NCBI GenBank assembly: GCA_025923455.1 | Contig: JAICFW010000104.1 | Location: forward strand, 1 to 42,066 | DNA length: 42,066 nucleotides | Direction: 5' to 3' | Source of the DNA: Nitrososphaeraceae archaeon | Lineage (GTDB): Archaea > Thermoproteota > Nitrososphaeria > Nitrososphaerales > Nitrososphaeraceae | Part shown: positions 7,586-15,410 of the stretch, piece by piece | Position numbering within the stretch: the first letter of the stretch is position 1 | How the letters are laid out: each line of letters starts with the position of its first letter | Made by a program: the position numbers and the translations under genes | The notes under the pieces: generated by a model | Databases searched by the model: none | Told to the model about the DNA's origin: nothing | Seen by the model: only the letters and a program-made list of their open reading frames with translations

Positions 7586-10306
7586 TTATCCGGACATGCA
7601 AGAGCTAAAGCCACATTCGATGCACATATTGCAACCTTCAGTAATAATTAGCCTTGCATTACAGGATGGGCATGCTTCATACTCTATATACTCATTCGGC
7701 GTTGTCGTCACGTTCATTTTCAGCTTCGCTTGAGAAATATTTACTGGGTTATCTGTCGTTTCAATTTCTTCAGTATCTCTAAAGACTTTTTCAACCTGTG
7801 ACATAACATAGTCTTGTTTAATGTTACTATGAATGTGATCAACTACGCTGGCACTTGGTTTCACTATGAATTTTCTCTCCTTATCATTCCCGGTGATATG
7901 TAATACCTGTTCATGTCTGGATCCGTCCCTATACACCGTCACTCCCTTTAATCCCAATTCATGTGATAAAAGATAGGCGGCCTTTATGTCTTCGACCGTA
8001 ACGTCTGATGGCATGTTTATAGTCTTGGCTATTGCATTGCTAATCCATTTCTGCCACACGGCCTGAGCCATTAGATGATCAGTCCAATGTACGTCAATAG
8101 CAGTGACAAATATCTTTTGTAGCCATTCTGGAATTTCAGGCAGCCCTCTTACGGAGCCGTAATTGTTGGCGATCTTAGTCAGGATTTCATCATTGTATAG
8201 ACCATTTTCCTTCAGAATGTTTTCAAATATCTTATTGGTATAAAAGAACCTTCCCACAGTAACTCGCTTTTCAAAAACAAGTGCAAAAACTGGCTCAACA
8301 CCATTCGAACAGTCGGCTATCATCGATAGGGTTCCTGTCGGGGCAATTGTAGTAGTCCATGAATTTCTAATTCCGTACTTTTTTATCTTCTCGACCAATG
8401 AATCCCAATCATATGAGTGATATCGCTTTGGAATTTCATAATATCCTGCCACTGGTATCATTTTTCCTTCGACATAATCAGTCTGGTTGAACAATGGAAA
8501 CGGCCCTCTGCCCTTGGCTAATGCAACACTTTCTTCCATAGTATAGTACGAAAGTGCCTCTGCTACTCTGTTCATAAAGTCATAACCTTCCTTTGAATTG
8601 TATGGTATTTCTAAGGTGAACAATAGATCAGCAATCCCCATTATTCCTAGGCCAATTCTTCTTGTTAATTTTGTATTAAGATCAATCTCTTCCACTGGAT
8701 ACTTATTCATGTCTATGACGTTGTCTAGGAACCTGGTAGAAAGACGAATTGCTTGTTCATATCGTTGCCAATCAAATTCATATTTTCCATCAATAGTCCT
8801 TTTGACAAAATTGGCTAAATTAATGGAACCTAAATTGCATGACTCATATGGATAGAGTGATTGCTCTCCACAAGGGTTTGTTGCTCTAAGTGGTCCTTCT
8901 TTTACATTAATGCAGGGGTTGTATTTGTTGATATTATCGAAGAATATAACACCTGGTTCGGCACTCTTCCAGGCACTAAAAGTTATCAGATCTAATAGCT
9001 GGTGTGAATCAATTTGCTTAACTGGTTCTTGGGTTGTTGGATTTTTAAGCGTGTATTTGTGATTATTTTCGTTAATTATTGATTCCCAGAAATCGCTCCA
9101 AATTCCAACACTTACATTAAAGTTTTCGAAGACACCTGGTTTCGTTTTAGCGGTTACGAATTTTTCTATATCAGGATGCCATGATTCCATTATTCCCATA
9201 TTTGCACCCCTTCTTTTTCCCCCTTGTTTTACCACATCCGTTACTGTATCTATAATTCTCATGAACGAGATCGGTCCCGAAGCTACGCCGGAAGTTGATG
9301 CCACAATATCGCCTTCGGGACGTAGATCGGAGTAATTAATACCAACTCCGCCACCGGACTTGAATATCATTGCTGCATCCGTCGAAGTTTTCATTATCTC
9401 TGACATATCATCTTTCATATCCAATACGAAGCAAGCTGAAAGCTGGCCAAGTTTTGCACCGGCATTCATTAGTGTAGGTGTATTTGGAAGAAAGTCCATT
9501 GATACCATCAAGTTATAATATTCGATAATCCGATCAGAATATTTCGACAATTGTCCCTCTGCAATAAGGCGCAAAAGATCTTTAAAGCTAATTTTTATAT
9601 GTCCACTTTTTGCCAAGTGAATGTAGTGTCTAATCATTGATTCAAAGTGATATTTGTTAAGATAGTGATTTCCAATCTTTAGTTTCAAGTCAAAATCATC
9701 TAATTTCTTGTAATATTCTTCAGCTTCAGTGATATTTTGAACCACTACATCGCTAGAATATACTTCAGAGTCATGGAGCATATCAGGGATTGTTACAAGA
9801 ATTGCGACTCTTTCAAAAAGTGATCTGGGATCCTCAACAATTTCATTATTGCTGTCTCTTAACAAATAGCGAGAAGCTAGGACTCTGAGTGAATTGACGT
9901 CTAAAGCCTTATCCACTTCATCCAGATCTTTCTTGTTAAGAATTTTCTTCTTTTCGTCTCTAACCTTGCGTCTTTCATGTCTGTACAAGATGTAGGCTTT
10001 TGCAGTCTCTGAAAGACCCTCTTCAATCAAGATAGATTCTACCATATCCTGGACATCTTCAACGCTAGGAACTCTATTAGTATCTAAAATAGAAAATTGT
10101 TGGTCCATTTTTTGGACAACTTTTTCGGATAATTTTTCAGCAAGCTTGTAGTCAGCCTTGCCTGCTGCCATTAATGCTTTGTAAATGGCGTTAGAAATCT
10201 TTGAATTATTAAAATCGACTAGCCCTTTATCCCTCTTCCTAATTTGCGCGATTGGTTTCTTGTTCGAGTTTGAAGAATTATTAATTTCGGTAATTTCCTT
10301 TGCCAT
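7586..10306 (-). CDS. nrdJ: adenosylcobalamin-dependent (class II) ribonucleotide reductase
   Basis: Reduces ribonucleotides to deoxyribonucleotides using a coenzyme B12-derived thiyl radical. Residues about 18-115 are an ATP-cone (QIRKRDKGLVDFNNSKI onward), giving allosteric dATP/ATP control. The catalytic barrel has the redox Cys at LSACFVLDM (C292), NVSVG near 396-400, NPCGEQ at 477-482, and PTGTLSMIADCSNGVEP near 667-683. The C-terminus ends in a zinc-ribbon tail (CPSCN...CNMCIECGFSSC), usual for NrdJ. Length 906. No small R2 subunit gene is nearby, consistent with class II. Upstream on the same strand lies an HTH/ATP-cone/NrdD-like protein that may regulate it. A TATA box and a perfect inverted repeat precede the ATG (see separate entries). 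Confidence 0.97.
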   Translation of the reverse strand: MAKEITEINNSSNSNKKPIAQIRKRDKGLVDFNNSKISNAIYKALMAAGKADYKLAEKLSEKVVQKMDQQFSILDTNRVPSVEDVQDMVESILIEEGLSETAKAYILYRHERRKVRDEKKKILNKKDLDEVDKALDVNSLRVLASRYLLRDSNNEIVEDPRSLFERVAILVTIPDMLHDSEVYSSDVVVQNITEAEEYYKKLDDFDLKLKIGNHYLNKYHFESMIRHYIHLAKSGHIKISFKDLLRLIAEGQLSKYSDRIIEYYNLMVSMDFLPNTPTLMNAGAKLGQLSACFVLDMKDDMSEIMKTSTDAAMIFKSGGGVGINYSDLRPEGDIVASTSGVASGPISFMRIIDTVTDVVKQGGKRRGANMGIMESWHPDIEKFVTAKTKPGVFENFNVSVGIWSDFWESIINENNHKYTLKNPTTQEPVKQIDSHQLLDLITFSAWKSAEPGVIFFDNINKYNPCINVKEGPLRATNPCGEQSLYPYESCNLGSINLANFVKRTIDGKYEFDWQRYEQAIRLSTRFLDNVIDMNKYPVEEIDLNTKLTRRIGLGIMGIADLLFTLEIPYNSKEGYDFMNRVAEALSYYTMEESVALAKGRGPFPLFNQTDYVEGKMIPVAGYYEIPKRYHSYDWDSLVEKIKKYGIRNSWTTTIAPTGTLSMIADCSNGVEPVFALVFEKRVTVGRFFYTNKIFENILKENGLYNDEILTKIANNYGSVRGLPEIPEWLQKIFVTAIDVHWTDHLMAQAVWQKWISNAIAKTINMPSDVTVEDIKAAYLLSHELGLKGVTVYRDGSRHEQVLHITGNDKERKFIVKPSASVVDHIHSNIKQDYVMSQVEKVFRDTEEIETTDNPVNISQAKLKMNVTTTPNEYIEYEACPSCNARLIITEGCNMCIECGFSSCMSG

Positions 10307-10318
10307 AACGCATTATAC

Positions 10319-10333
10319 AGCTAGACTCTAGCT
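10319..10333. promoter_or_regulatory. candidate operator: perfect 15-bp inverted repeat upstream of nrdJ
   Basis: The sequence AGCTAGA-C-TCTAGCT is a perfect inverted repeat with 7-bp arms. It starts 13 bp before the nrdJ ATG and touches the TATA box on its promoter-proximal side, so it lies between TATA and the likely transcription start. In archaea a protein bound there would block the polymerase. A role as an operator is inference. Confidence 0.5.
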
Positions 10334-10341
10334 TAAAAATA
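10332..10341 (-). promoter_or_regulatory. nrdJ TATA box
   Basis: The minus strand reads TATTTTTAAG centred about 30 nt before the nrdJ ATG. This spacing predicts a start site only a few bases before the codon, that is a leaderless or nearly leaderless transcript. Confidence 0.5.
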
Positions 10342-10709
10342 TTATTTTACTAAATAATTCGACAAGATGCACTCAAGGTTTAAATTATTTGATCTGGCAT
10401 GATTATATTGTAAATTAACTGTTCCATTACCTTAAGCAACCTTGAAAGAATCAACATCCTATGGTTCCGACTTTTTCGTGCATAGGTGATTACATCCAAA
10501 GTGCATTCATGCTGGTCTATTAATTAGTTAATTTACACAATTTGGGAACAGTGACAGCTTAGGAGCAGTGTTCTTGCCAGCTATTTTCTCGAGCATTTTT
10601 CTAGTCCTGCTAATTCGTAAAAAATAAAGCTAATGTCTGGTTCTTTAATGAAATTGTAACGTCCATACACAATGTGGACGTCAAGCTTTGGATTCAGAAG
10701 ATTACCTAT

Positions 10710-12818
10710 CTACAGCTGTGCAAAATTAGTGGAGCCGCACCTTCGACATACTTCAGATGATACCGGCGTCCTTGTTCCGCAGGAGCTACATATTTTATTA
10801 CTGAAGACTAGTCTAAAGAAATTCAGATCAAATGATTTGTCAATGCAATCTTTCATCTCAGTATCGGTAAGATCACCAATGTCTACATTAAGTGAAACTC
10901 CCCCACTTAGTAATTTATCGATCAAGTTACTTGATTCTATTATGGGACCAGTATTCGAAAGTAGATCTCTCCCATTTATGAGAAGCCCTTGTGAGTATGA
11001 CTTTATCATCGCATCATCATCAGATTGATTATACAAGTTCCCATATTTTTCTGAGTCAAGAGAAGCCAATCGTGTACTACTATCATCCGTAATCATAGCG
11101 ATTCGTATAGACTCATCTCCAGCTAGCTTTCCTTGGTCTGAAGCTACTTCAACTGCTGTAAGCAGGACCTTCTTGATAATCGCCTCTCCATCGGATTCAT
11201 GTCCCAATATATTGTATACCGACTCTCTTATTCCTGTCAAATTAATTACAAGGTTCATCTTGCTCAGTTGCATCATTTGTGTAACATTGGCTGTTATTGG
11301 AAGCATTTCTCGTCGTATCATCTCCAGAATAGAGTTCTTTCTTGCCAGCAAGGCAGAGATAGCCGGTTTAATCATCAATGCCAATCTAGCTCTGAAATAA
11401 GTTTCGTCCTTATTGGATTGATAAGCTAGTCGTGGTAGGTTAATAGCTAAAGAGTGTAGGCTTACAACTGAACTTGATTTTTCGTCAGATACAGTTTTTA
11501 CAACTCCTAGATGACTTCTATAGTTCTTTGATACTGACAGAATACCTCCATGTTTGACGATATCTCCAATCAAATCTGCGTTTGTACTTAGCGATTCCTT
11601 ATCATTACCAACTAAGGCTATTGCAATAGTGGGTAAAGGCGTATACTCCAAATATTTCAGATAAGCTGCCAACACGGGTCTAGTAATTGATTTACATTGA
11701 GCTGAAATAGGGAATGTAAAAACTGGAAAACCAGATAAAGAATACGATCTGGATATTGATGATGATACAAATGCCCTGGAAAAAGCCGATTCTATTTCTT
11801 CATCACTTGCTTGGATTTTATTTGAAATGGTAGAAACAAAGCTATCAAGTATTATCTCCCTAGAAGTTTCCCTGCTTAAGACCGAAATCAACACAGGCAA
11901 AACTGCAGTTATGTCATCTAGAGTCTGAATAGGTTTCACCCTTGAAACATTCAAGTATTTTCCTTTGAAGTTTAAGCCATTTTCAATGATATTCTTTGTA
12001 TCAATGAATACTGTGTCCGGCATAAGGTTCCAAAGTCCAGTGTTCGAAATGTTTAGTTCACCAGCAAGATGCATATCAGTTATGTCTTTGGGTAACATGT
12101 TAAACAACAAGTTTTCGGAAAAAACCGCAAGAGAAGTTTCCGACAAAATACCCTCTACACCATTCTTGCTTAATAAGGGGTTGTTAAACATATCAGAGAT
12201 ATCAGATCCCGGAATACCCAGCCTGGCTAATTTCGATCTAAATTCCTCGTAGCCATGCTCTATCAAGATTGAATTCACGGTCTCTCTAATAAGAGAGGAT
12301 GTAAGGTACACAGTTTGGAATTTGTAAACCTTGTTTTCCACCTCTTCAGTAATCTTGTGTGCCTGCTCAAGAGGCATATTTGCCTCCCTAACTAACGATT
12401 GAGTTATCCTATTTGAATTAAATTCTTCTATTGAATGTCTAGAAGTTCGTACATACATTTTTCCGCTTTCGATAATGGATCTCTCTTCAATTTGTCTTGC
12501 TAGACTCAGAACTAATTTCCCGAGGTTGGTAATAGTATACCTTCTTTCTGCTTTATTTAATGCTACAAGAGATTGCCTCAAAAGCTTCCTTAAATGGTAA
12601 GCAAATTTACCCGACTCTTTTTTAGATTTAAAACCAGCCAACGATTTCAATTCTGAATAAGTTAATGGACCTTTGGAATTTAGAATGCGAAGTATATCTA
12701 TTCTATTCGGACTAGCCATTACGGAGAAAATCATCCTAACTCTTTTTGCCGCTTGTAAAATCCCAGTAGGTTTGGATTCTGATTGTGTTATTAGATCATG
12801 GCTAGCCTCTATCTCCAT
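10710..12818 (-). CDS. HTH + ATP-cone + inactive NrdD-like protein; candidate nucleotide-sensing regulator
   Basis: A 702-residue multidomain protein. Residues about 25-110 form an ArsR-like winged helix (IFSVMASPNRIDILRILNSK). About 119-205 is an ATP-cone (YVRTSRHSIEEFNSNRITQS). About 225-675 follows class III (anaerobic) reductase NrdD: MLPKDITDMHLAGEL, GFPVFTFPIS, SLHSLAINLPRLAY, NLVINLTGIRESVYNILG and GGVSLNVDIGDL. The end is the NrdD zinc site (C677, C680, C691, C694), after which the chain stops, so the glycyl-radical loop is missing. The motif that in E. coli/T4 NrdD reads GCRSFLG appears here as NYRSHLG, with Tyr433 at the radical cysteine. Both radical residues are therefore gone. 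I infer a DNA-binding regulator that senses (d)ATP and probably nucleotide substrates, controlling nrdJ. No activase gene nrdG is nearby. Automated pipelines would probably misname it an anaerobic reductase. Confidence 0.85.
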   Translation of the reverse strand: MEIEASHDLITQSESKPTGILQAAKRVRMIFSVMASPNRIDILRILNSKGPLTYSELKSLAGFKSKKESGKFAYHLRKLLRQSLVALNKAERRYTITNLGKLVLSLARQIEERSIIESGKMYVRTSRHSIEEFNSNRITQSLVREANMPLEQAHKITEEVENKVYKFQTVYLTSSLIRETVNSILIEHGYEEFRSKLARLGIPGSDISDMFNNPLLSKNGVEGILSETSLAVFSENLLFNMLPKDITDMHLAGELNISNTGLWNLMPDTVFIDTKNIIENGLNFKGKYLNVSRVKPIQTLDDITAVLPVLISVLSRETSREIILDSFVSTISNKIQASDEEIESAFSRAFVSSSISRSYSLSGFPVFTFPISAQCKSITRPVLAAYLKYLEYTPLPTIAIALVGNDKESLSTNADLIGDIVKHGGILSVSKNYRSHLGVVKTVSDEKSSSVVSLHSLAINLPRLAYQSNKDETYFRARLALMIKPAISALLARKNSILEMIRREMLPITANVTQMMQLSKMNLVINLTGIRESVYNILGHESDGEAIIKKVLLTAVEVASDQGKLAGDESIRIAMITDDSSTRLASLDSEKYGNLYNQSDDDAMIKSYSQGLLINGRDLLSNTGPIIESSNLIDKLLSGGVSLNVDIGDLTDTEMKDCIDKSFDLNFFRLVFSNKICSSCGTRTPVSSEVCRRCGSTNFAQL

Positions 12819-12828
12819 CTCACCCGAT

Positions 12829-12844
12829 ATTATCTTGAGATAAT
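12829..12844. promoter_or_regulatory. inverted repeat at the promoter of the HTH/ATP-cone/NrdD-like gene
   Basis: ATTATCT-TG-AGATAAT is a perfect inverted repeat with 7-bp arms, 11 bp before the ATG and overlapping the edge of the TATA-like AATTTAAA (12843-12850, about 28 nt before ATG). The placement resembles the repeat at nrdJ, although the arm sequences differ. It could be an autoregulatory site or bind another factor. Being AT-rich, it is more likely than the nrdJ repeat to be chance. Confidence 0.35.
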
Positions 12845-12919
12845 TTAAAATTGGGTCGTAAATAGTTATTGACTAACAGTACAAAACAATTTACCTATGA
12901 GGCATCGGAAAAGTAAAAT

Positions 12920-13540
12920 CTAAATCATTACTTCGTTTTCCTCTAATAAGGAATCATATTCATTTTTGTTTTTGATAACATTGATAGTCGCGGGTATGTC
13001 TGGTAGCTTTTGTCTTGTCTCTTCCTCAACATTCTGTTCCACTTCACTCAGAATTTTCAGTGCTTCTTCATCTACATGCATGGGTATTTTTACTTCTGGA
13101 TTGACATTGTAATTTAGAATTTCTGATGATGCGTTTGTAACATCATTAAGTACTTCGTGTGCCGTGGGTATTACCATTGAAATATCTTTCTCGATATCTT
13201 TTATCAAATCTATCGTTGGATTTATTGTATCCATTATGACAGTAAACTCACCTATTATGGTTGAACGCAGAGCTACGACCTCAAGGGACATTATCATGTT
13301 TCTTGTCGTATGCTGAACTCTATGTATATTCACAAGTTCACTTGCCAGTGCCTTGGCTCGTATATTGTTACCCTCTTTGATGTTTTCTACAATTTGTTTT
13401 CTAAAGTGAGTATTCATTACATCAAATTTCTTTGAGAGCTTGTTCAACTTTGTAATCTGAATACTAATAACCTGAGCAGCATTAGAGAGGTCGTTTTGAA
13501 GCTGAGTGTGATGCTGCATTAAGAAAATATTATTTTGCAT
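12920..13540 (-). CDS. CdvB-family ESCRT-III (SNF7) paralogue
   Basis: A 206-residue helical protein. Residues about 15-140 match the archaeal ESCRT-III core: basic first helix (QITKLNKLSKKFD), then the EGNNIRAKALASELVNIHRV segment and the long helix with MSLEVVALRS, followed by PTIDLIKDIEKDISMVIPTAHEVLNDV. CdvB proteins polymerise on membranes and constrict them during Cdv-type division. The acidic C-terminal part contains KLPDIPA (about 178-184), which resembles a MIM2 element that binds the MIT domain of the CdvC (Vps4-like) ATPase. No winged helix typical of full-length CdvB is visible, so it belongs with the shorter paralogues. cdvA and cdvC are not in the window. Monocistronic by spacing. 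Confidence 0.82.
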   Translation of the reverse strand: MQNNIFLMQHHTQLQNDLSNAAQVISIQITKLNKLSKKFDVMNTHFRKQIVENIKEGNNIRAKALASELVNIHRVQHTTRNMIMSLEVVALRSTIIGEFTVIMDTINPTIDLIKDIEKDISMVIPTAHEVLNDVTNASSEILNYNVNPEVKIPMHVDEEALKILSEVEQNVEEETRQKLPDIPATINVIKNKNEYDSLLEENEVMI

Positions 13541-13689
13541 GAATGTAAGAATAATTGTCAGTCTCTGTCAACAAAAGAGTAACATAAAGCTAATCTAACT
13601 AAATTCTAGTATATGGACAAATCTAGCCTTTACACAAATAAGAGGAGGAGAAAAATTCGTACTACGTACTACTTTAAAAAAGAAAAATT

Positions 13690-14079
13690 CTAGTTTCCTT
13701 GTTTTTCCAAAGTAAGTCCATGTTTGGCATCATACCCCACAACATTCACAGTAGATCCAATAGGGAGATCCGCTGGCATTTTGATTCCCGGTAGAAATCC
13801 CGATGCGGAAAAAGGAGCGTCTCGCAGCTTGAACACTACCCAAGCATAGGAGCTTATGTCCTCGAAACCTTCAGGGGCCACCGCCTGAATTGTATGAGTC
13901 ACGACTGTACCAATCCCAGGAAATTCAATAAATTCGAAATCGCTTTTGGAACATCCACTACAATAATACATTGTCTCAAGCATTACTTTTCCACAATTTT
14001 TGCACTTGTTTGCTAGTATCATTCCATTTTTTGCTGATTGGATAAATCTTTCATGAGTACTAGAATTTTTTTCCACCAA
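13690..14079 (-). CDS. DUF35 OB-fold/zinc-ribbon acyl-CoA-binding partner of thiolase
   Basis: A 129-residue protein. The N-terminal rubredoxin-like zinc ribbon has CKNCGKVMLETMYYCSGC (about 26-43), and an OB-fold follows (FPGIGTVVTHTIQAVAPEGF, SASGFLPGI, PIGSTVNVVGYD). In archaea, DUF35 proteins form a scaffold with thiolase (and HMG-CoA synthase), binding the CoA intermediate through the OB-fold so that it is passed between active sites. It lies 12 bp after the thiolase gene on the same strand, which fixes its partner. HMG-CoA synthase, the usual third member, is not next to them here. Confidence 0.9.
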   Translation of the reverse strand: MVEKNSSTHERFIQSAKNGMILANKCKNCGKVMLETMYYCSGCSKSDFEFIEFPGIGTVVTHTIQAVAPEGFEDISSYAWVVFKLRDAPFSASGFLPGIKMPADLPIGSTVNVVGYDAKHGLTLEKQGN

Positions 14080-14091
14080 AATACACCAAGA

Positions 14092-15249
14092 TTATACTTT
14101 TTGAAAGACATGAACTGCTGCGCTTGCTCCGGTGGCACCAAAGTTATGCGTCAGGGCTATTTCGGCATCCTTTACGGATCTCTCTCCAGCTTTACCTGTA
14201 AATTGTTCGTAAACTTCCACGACTTGTCCTATGCCAGTAGCTCCAATAGGATGACCTTTGGATTTTAGTCCTCCTGACGGATTAATTGGTATTTCCCCTG
14301 TTCTTTTAGTAATTCCTTCTCTCGCGGCTACACCGCCCGTCCCCTTCTTGAAGAATCCCAAGTCTTCAATGTCAATTATCTCTGCAATTGTAAAGCAATC
14401 ATGAACTTCAGCGAAGTCAATATCCTTGGGAGTCACTCCTGCCATCTTGTATGCTTGATTTGCTGCAATAATTGTACTTGGGATGGTTGTGATATCTTCT
14501 CGTGATTGGACAGCCGCAGGAGACCCACCTCTTCCCGAACCAATAACTCTTACATAATCGTTACCAATCTTTTTGGCAAATTCCTCAGTACATAAAATTA
14601 CTGCCGATGCACCATCAGAAAATGGACAACAATCATAGACCTTTAATGGAGATGCTACAACAGGGGAGTTTAGCACATCATCTACTGTTATACTTTTCCT
14701 GATGTGTGCTTTTGGATTTAACAACCCATTTTCATGATTCTTGATTGCAACATATGCCAAGTCCTCCTCAGTTGCTTTGTATTTATTTAGATAAGCTCTG
14801 GCGATAGAGGCAAACAGTCCTGGAAATGAAGCTCCATTGCCACCCTCATAAAAGAAGTCTGAACAATACGAAAATAGTGTGGTACTCAAAGTAGTTCCAG
14901 TATGTGTTACCTTTTCTACACCAACGCCCAACACACAATCATAAAAACCAGCAGCAACGTTTGCATAAGCCTCTCTAAACATCACCGAACCTGAGCCGCA
15001 AGCAGACTCAATTGTTAATCCGGGGACATGAGGAATCCCAAGGTTGCTCATAAGTACTGGTGCCATATGTACTTGTTTGTCAGCAACGCCGAATACGTTT
15101 GAGATATAACCTGCTTGAATATCCTTTGGCGTAATTCCAGCCGAGTCAATAGCACCTTTTGCCGCATCGAGTCCCAGCTCAATGATACTTTGGCTTAGTT
15201 TACCATATTTTGTACTTCCAGCTCCGAGAACGCATACATTATTTACCAT
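14092..15249 (-). CDS. thiolase family acetyl-CoA C-acetyltransferase (SCP-x type)
   Basis: A 385-residue archaeal-type thiolase. The nucleophilic Cys lies in IESACGSGSVMFREAY (about residue 85), and the C-terminal active-site loop NPSGGLKSKGHPIGATG carries the His, with EVHDCFTIAEI ahead of it. It makes or cleaves acetoacetyl-CoA. In an autotrophic Nitrososphaerota cell two roles are possible: the final cleavage to two acetyl-CoA in the 3-hydroxypropionate/4-hydroxybutyrate cycle, or the first step of the mevalonate route to isoprenoid lipids. The adjacent DUF35 gene favours the condensing complex, but without HMG-CoA synthase beside it the choice is open. The C-terminus reads HNFGATGASAAVHVF, lacking the CGGGG of bacterial biosynthetic thiolases. 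Confidence 0.9.
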   Translation of the reverse strand: MVNNVCVLGAGSTKYGKLSQSIIELGLDAAKGAIDSAGITPKDIQAGYISNVFGVADKQVHMAPVLMSNLGIPHVPGLTIESACGSGSVMFREAYANVAAGFYDCVLGVGVEKVTHTGTTLSTTLFSYCSDFFYEGGNGASFPGLFASIARAYLNKYKATEEDLAYVAIKNHENGLLNPKAHIRKSITVDDVLNSPVVASPLKVYDCCPFSDGASAVILCTEEFAKKIGNDYVRVIGSGRGGSPAAVQSREDITTIPSTIIAANQAYKMAGVTPKDIDFAEVHDCFTIAEIIDIEDLGFFKKGTGGVAAREGITKRTGEIPINPSGGLKSKGHPIGATGIGQVVEVYEQFTGKAGERSVKDAEIALTHNFGATGASAAVHVFQKV

Positions 15250-15410
15250 TTATATGAAAAATATTACTTTGAGAATATAAAAATGTTCGAGAATGTCTTG
15301 CATCATAACCAGTTCTCGAATATGAGTGGAGATAGAATGCTTTCAACCAACACCTTGCTACTGTTTACCGACCCAAAATCTAAATTATTATTCTCTTTAA
15401 GATATTTTAG

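Larger units (their letters stand above)
10307..10709. other. 403-bp intergenic region between nrdJ and its upstream neighbour
   Basis: No gene was found. The right end (10659-10681) has a 7-bp-stem hairpin (ACGTCCA, 9-nt loop, TGGACGT) 29 bp beyond the stop of the upstream gene, possibly an RNA 3' structure. The left end holds the nrdJ TATA box and inverted repeat. The middle is AT-rich without recognisable structure. The length is unusual for this compact window and leaves room for control elements. Confidence 0.5.

Noticed and set aside
10540-10556. tttgggaacagt shared with the start of the aspartate kinase gene (2305-2316)
   Set aside because: A single 12-base match in 42 kb with no common context; treated as chance.
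10659-10681. 7-bp-stem hairpin beyond the HTH/NrdD-like gene as an intrinsic terminator or operator
   Set aside because: No T-run follows on the minus strand and it is far from the nrdJ promoter, so neither role can be claimed; noted only in the intergenic entry.
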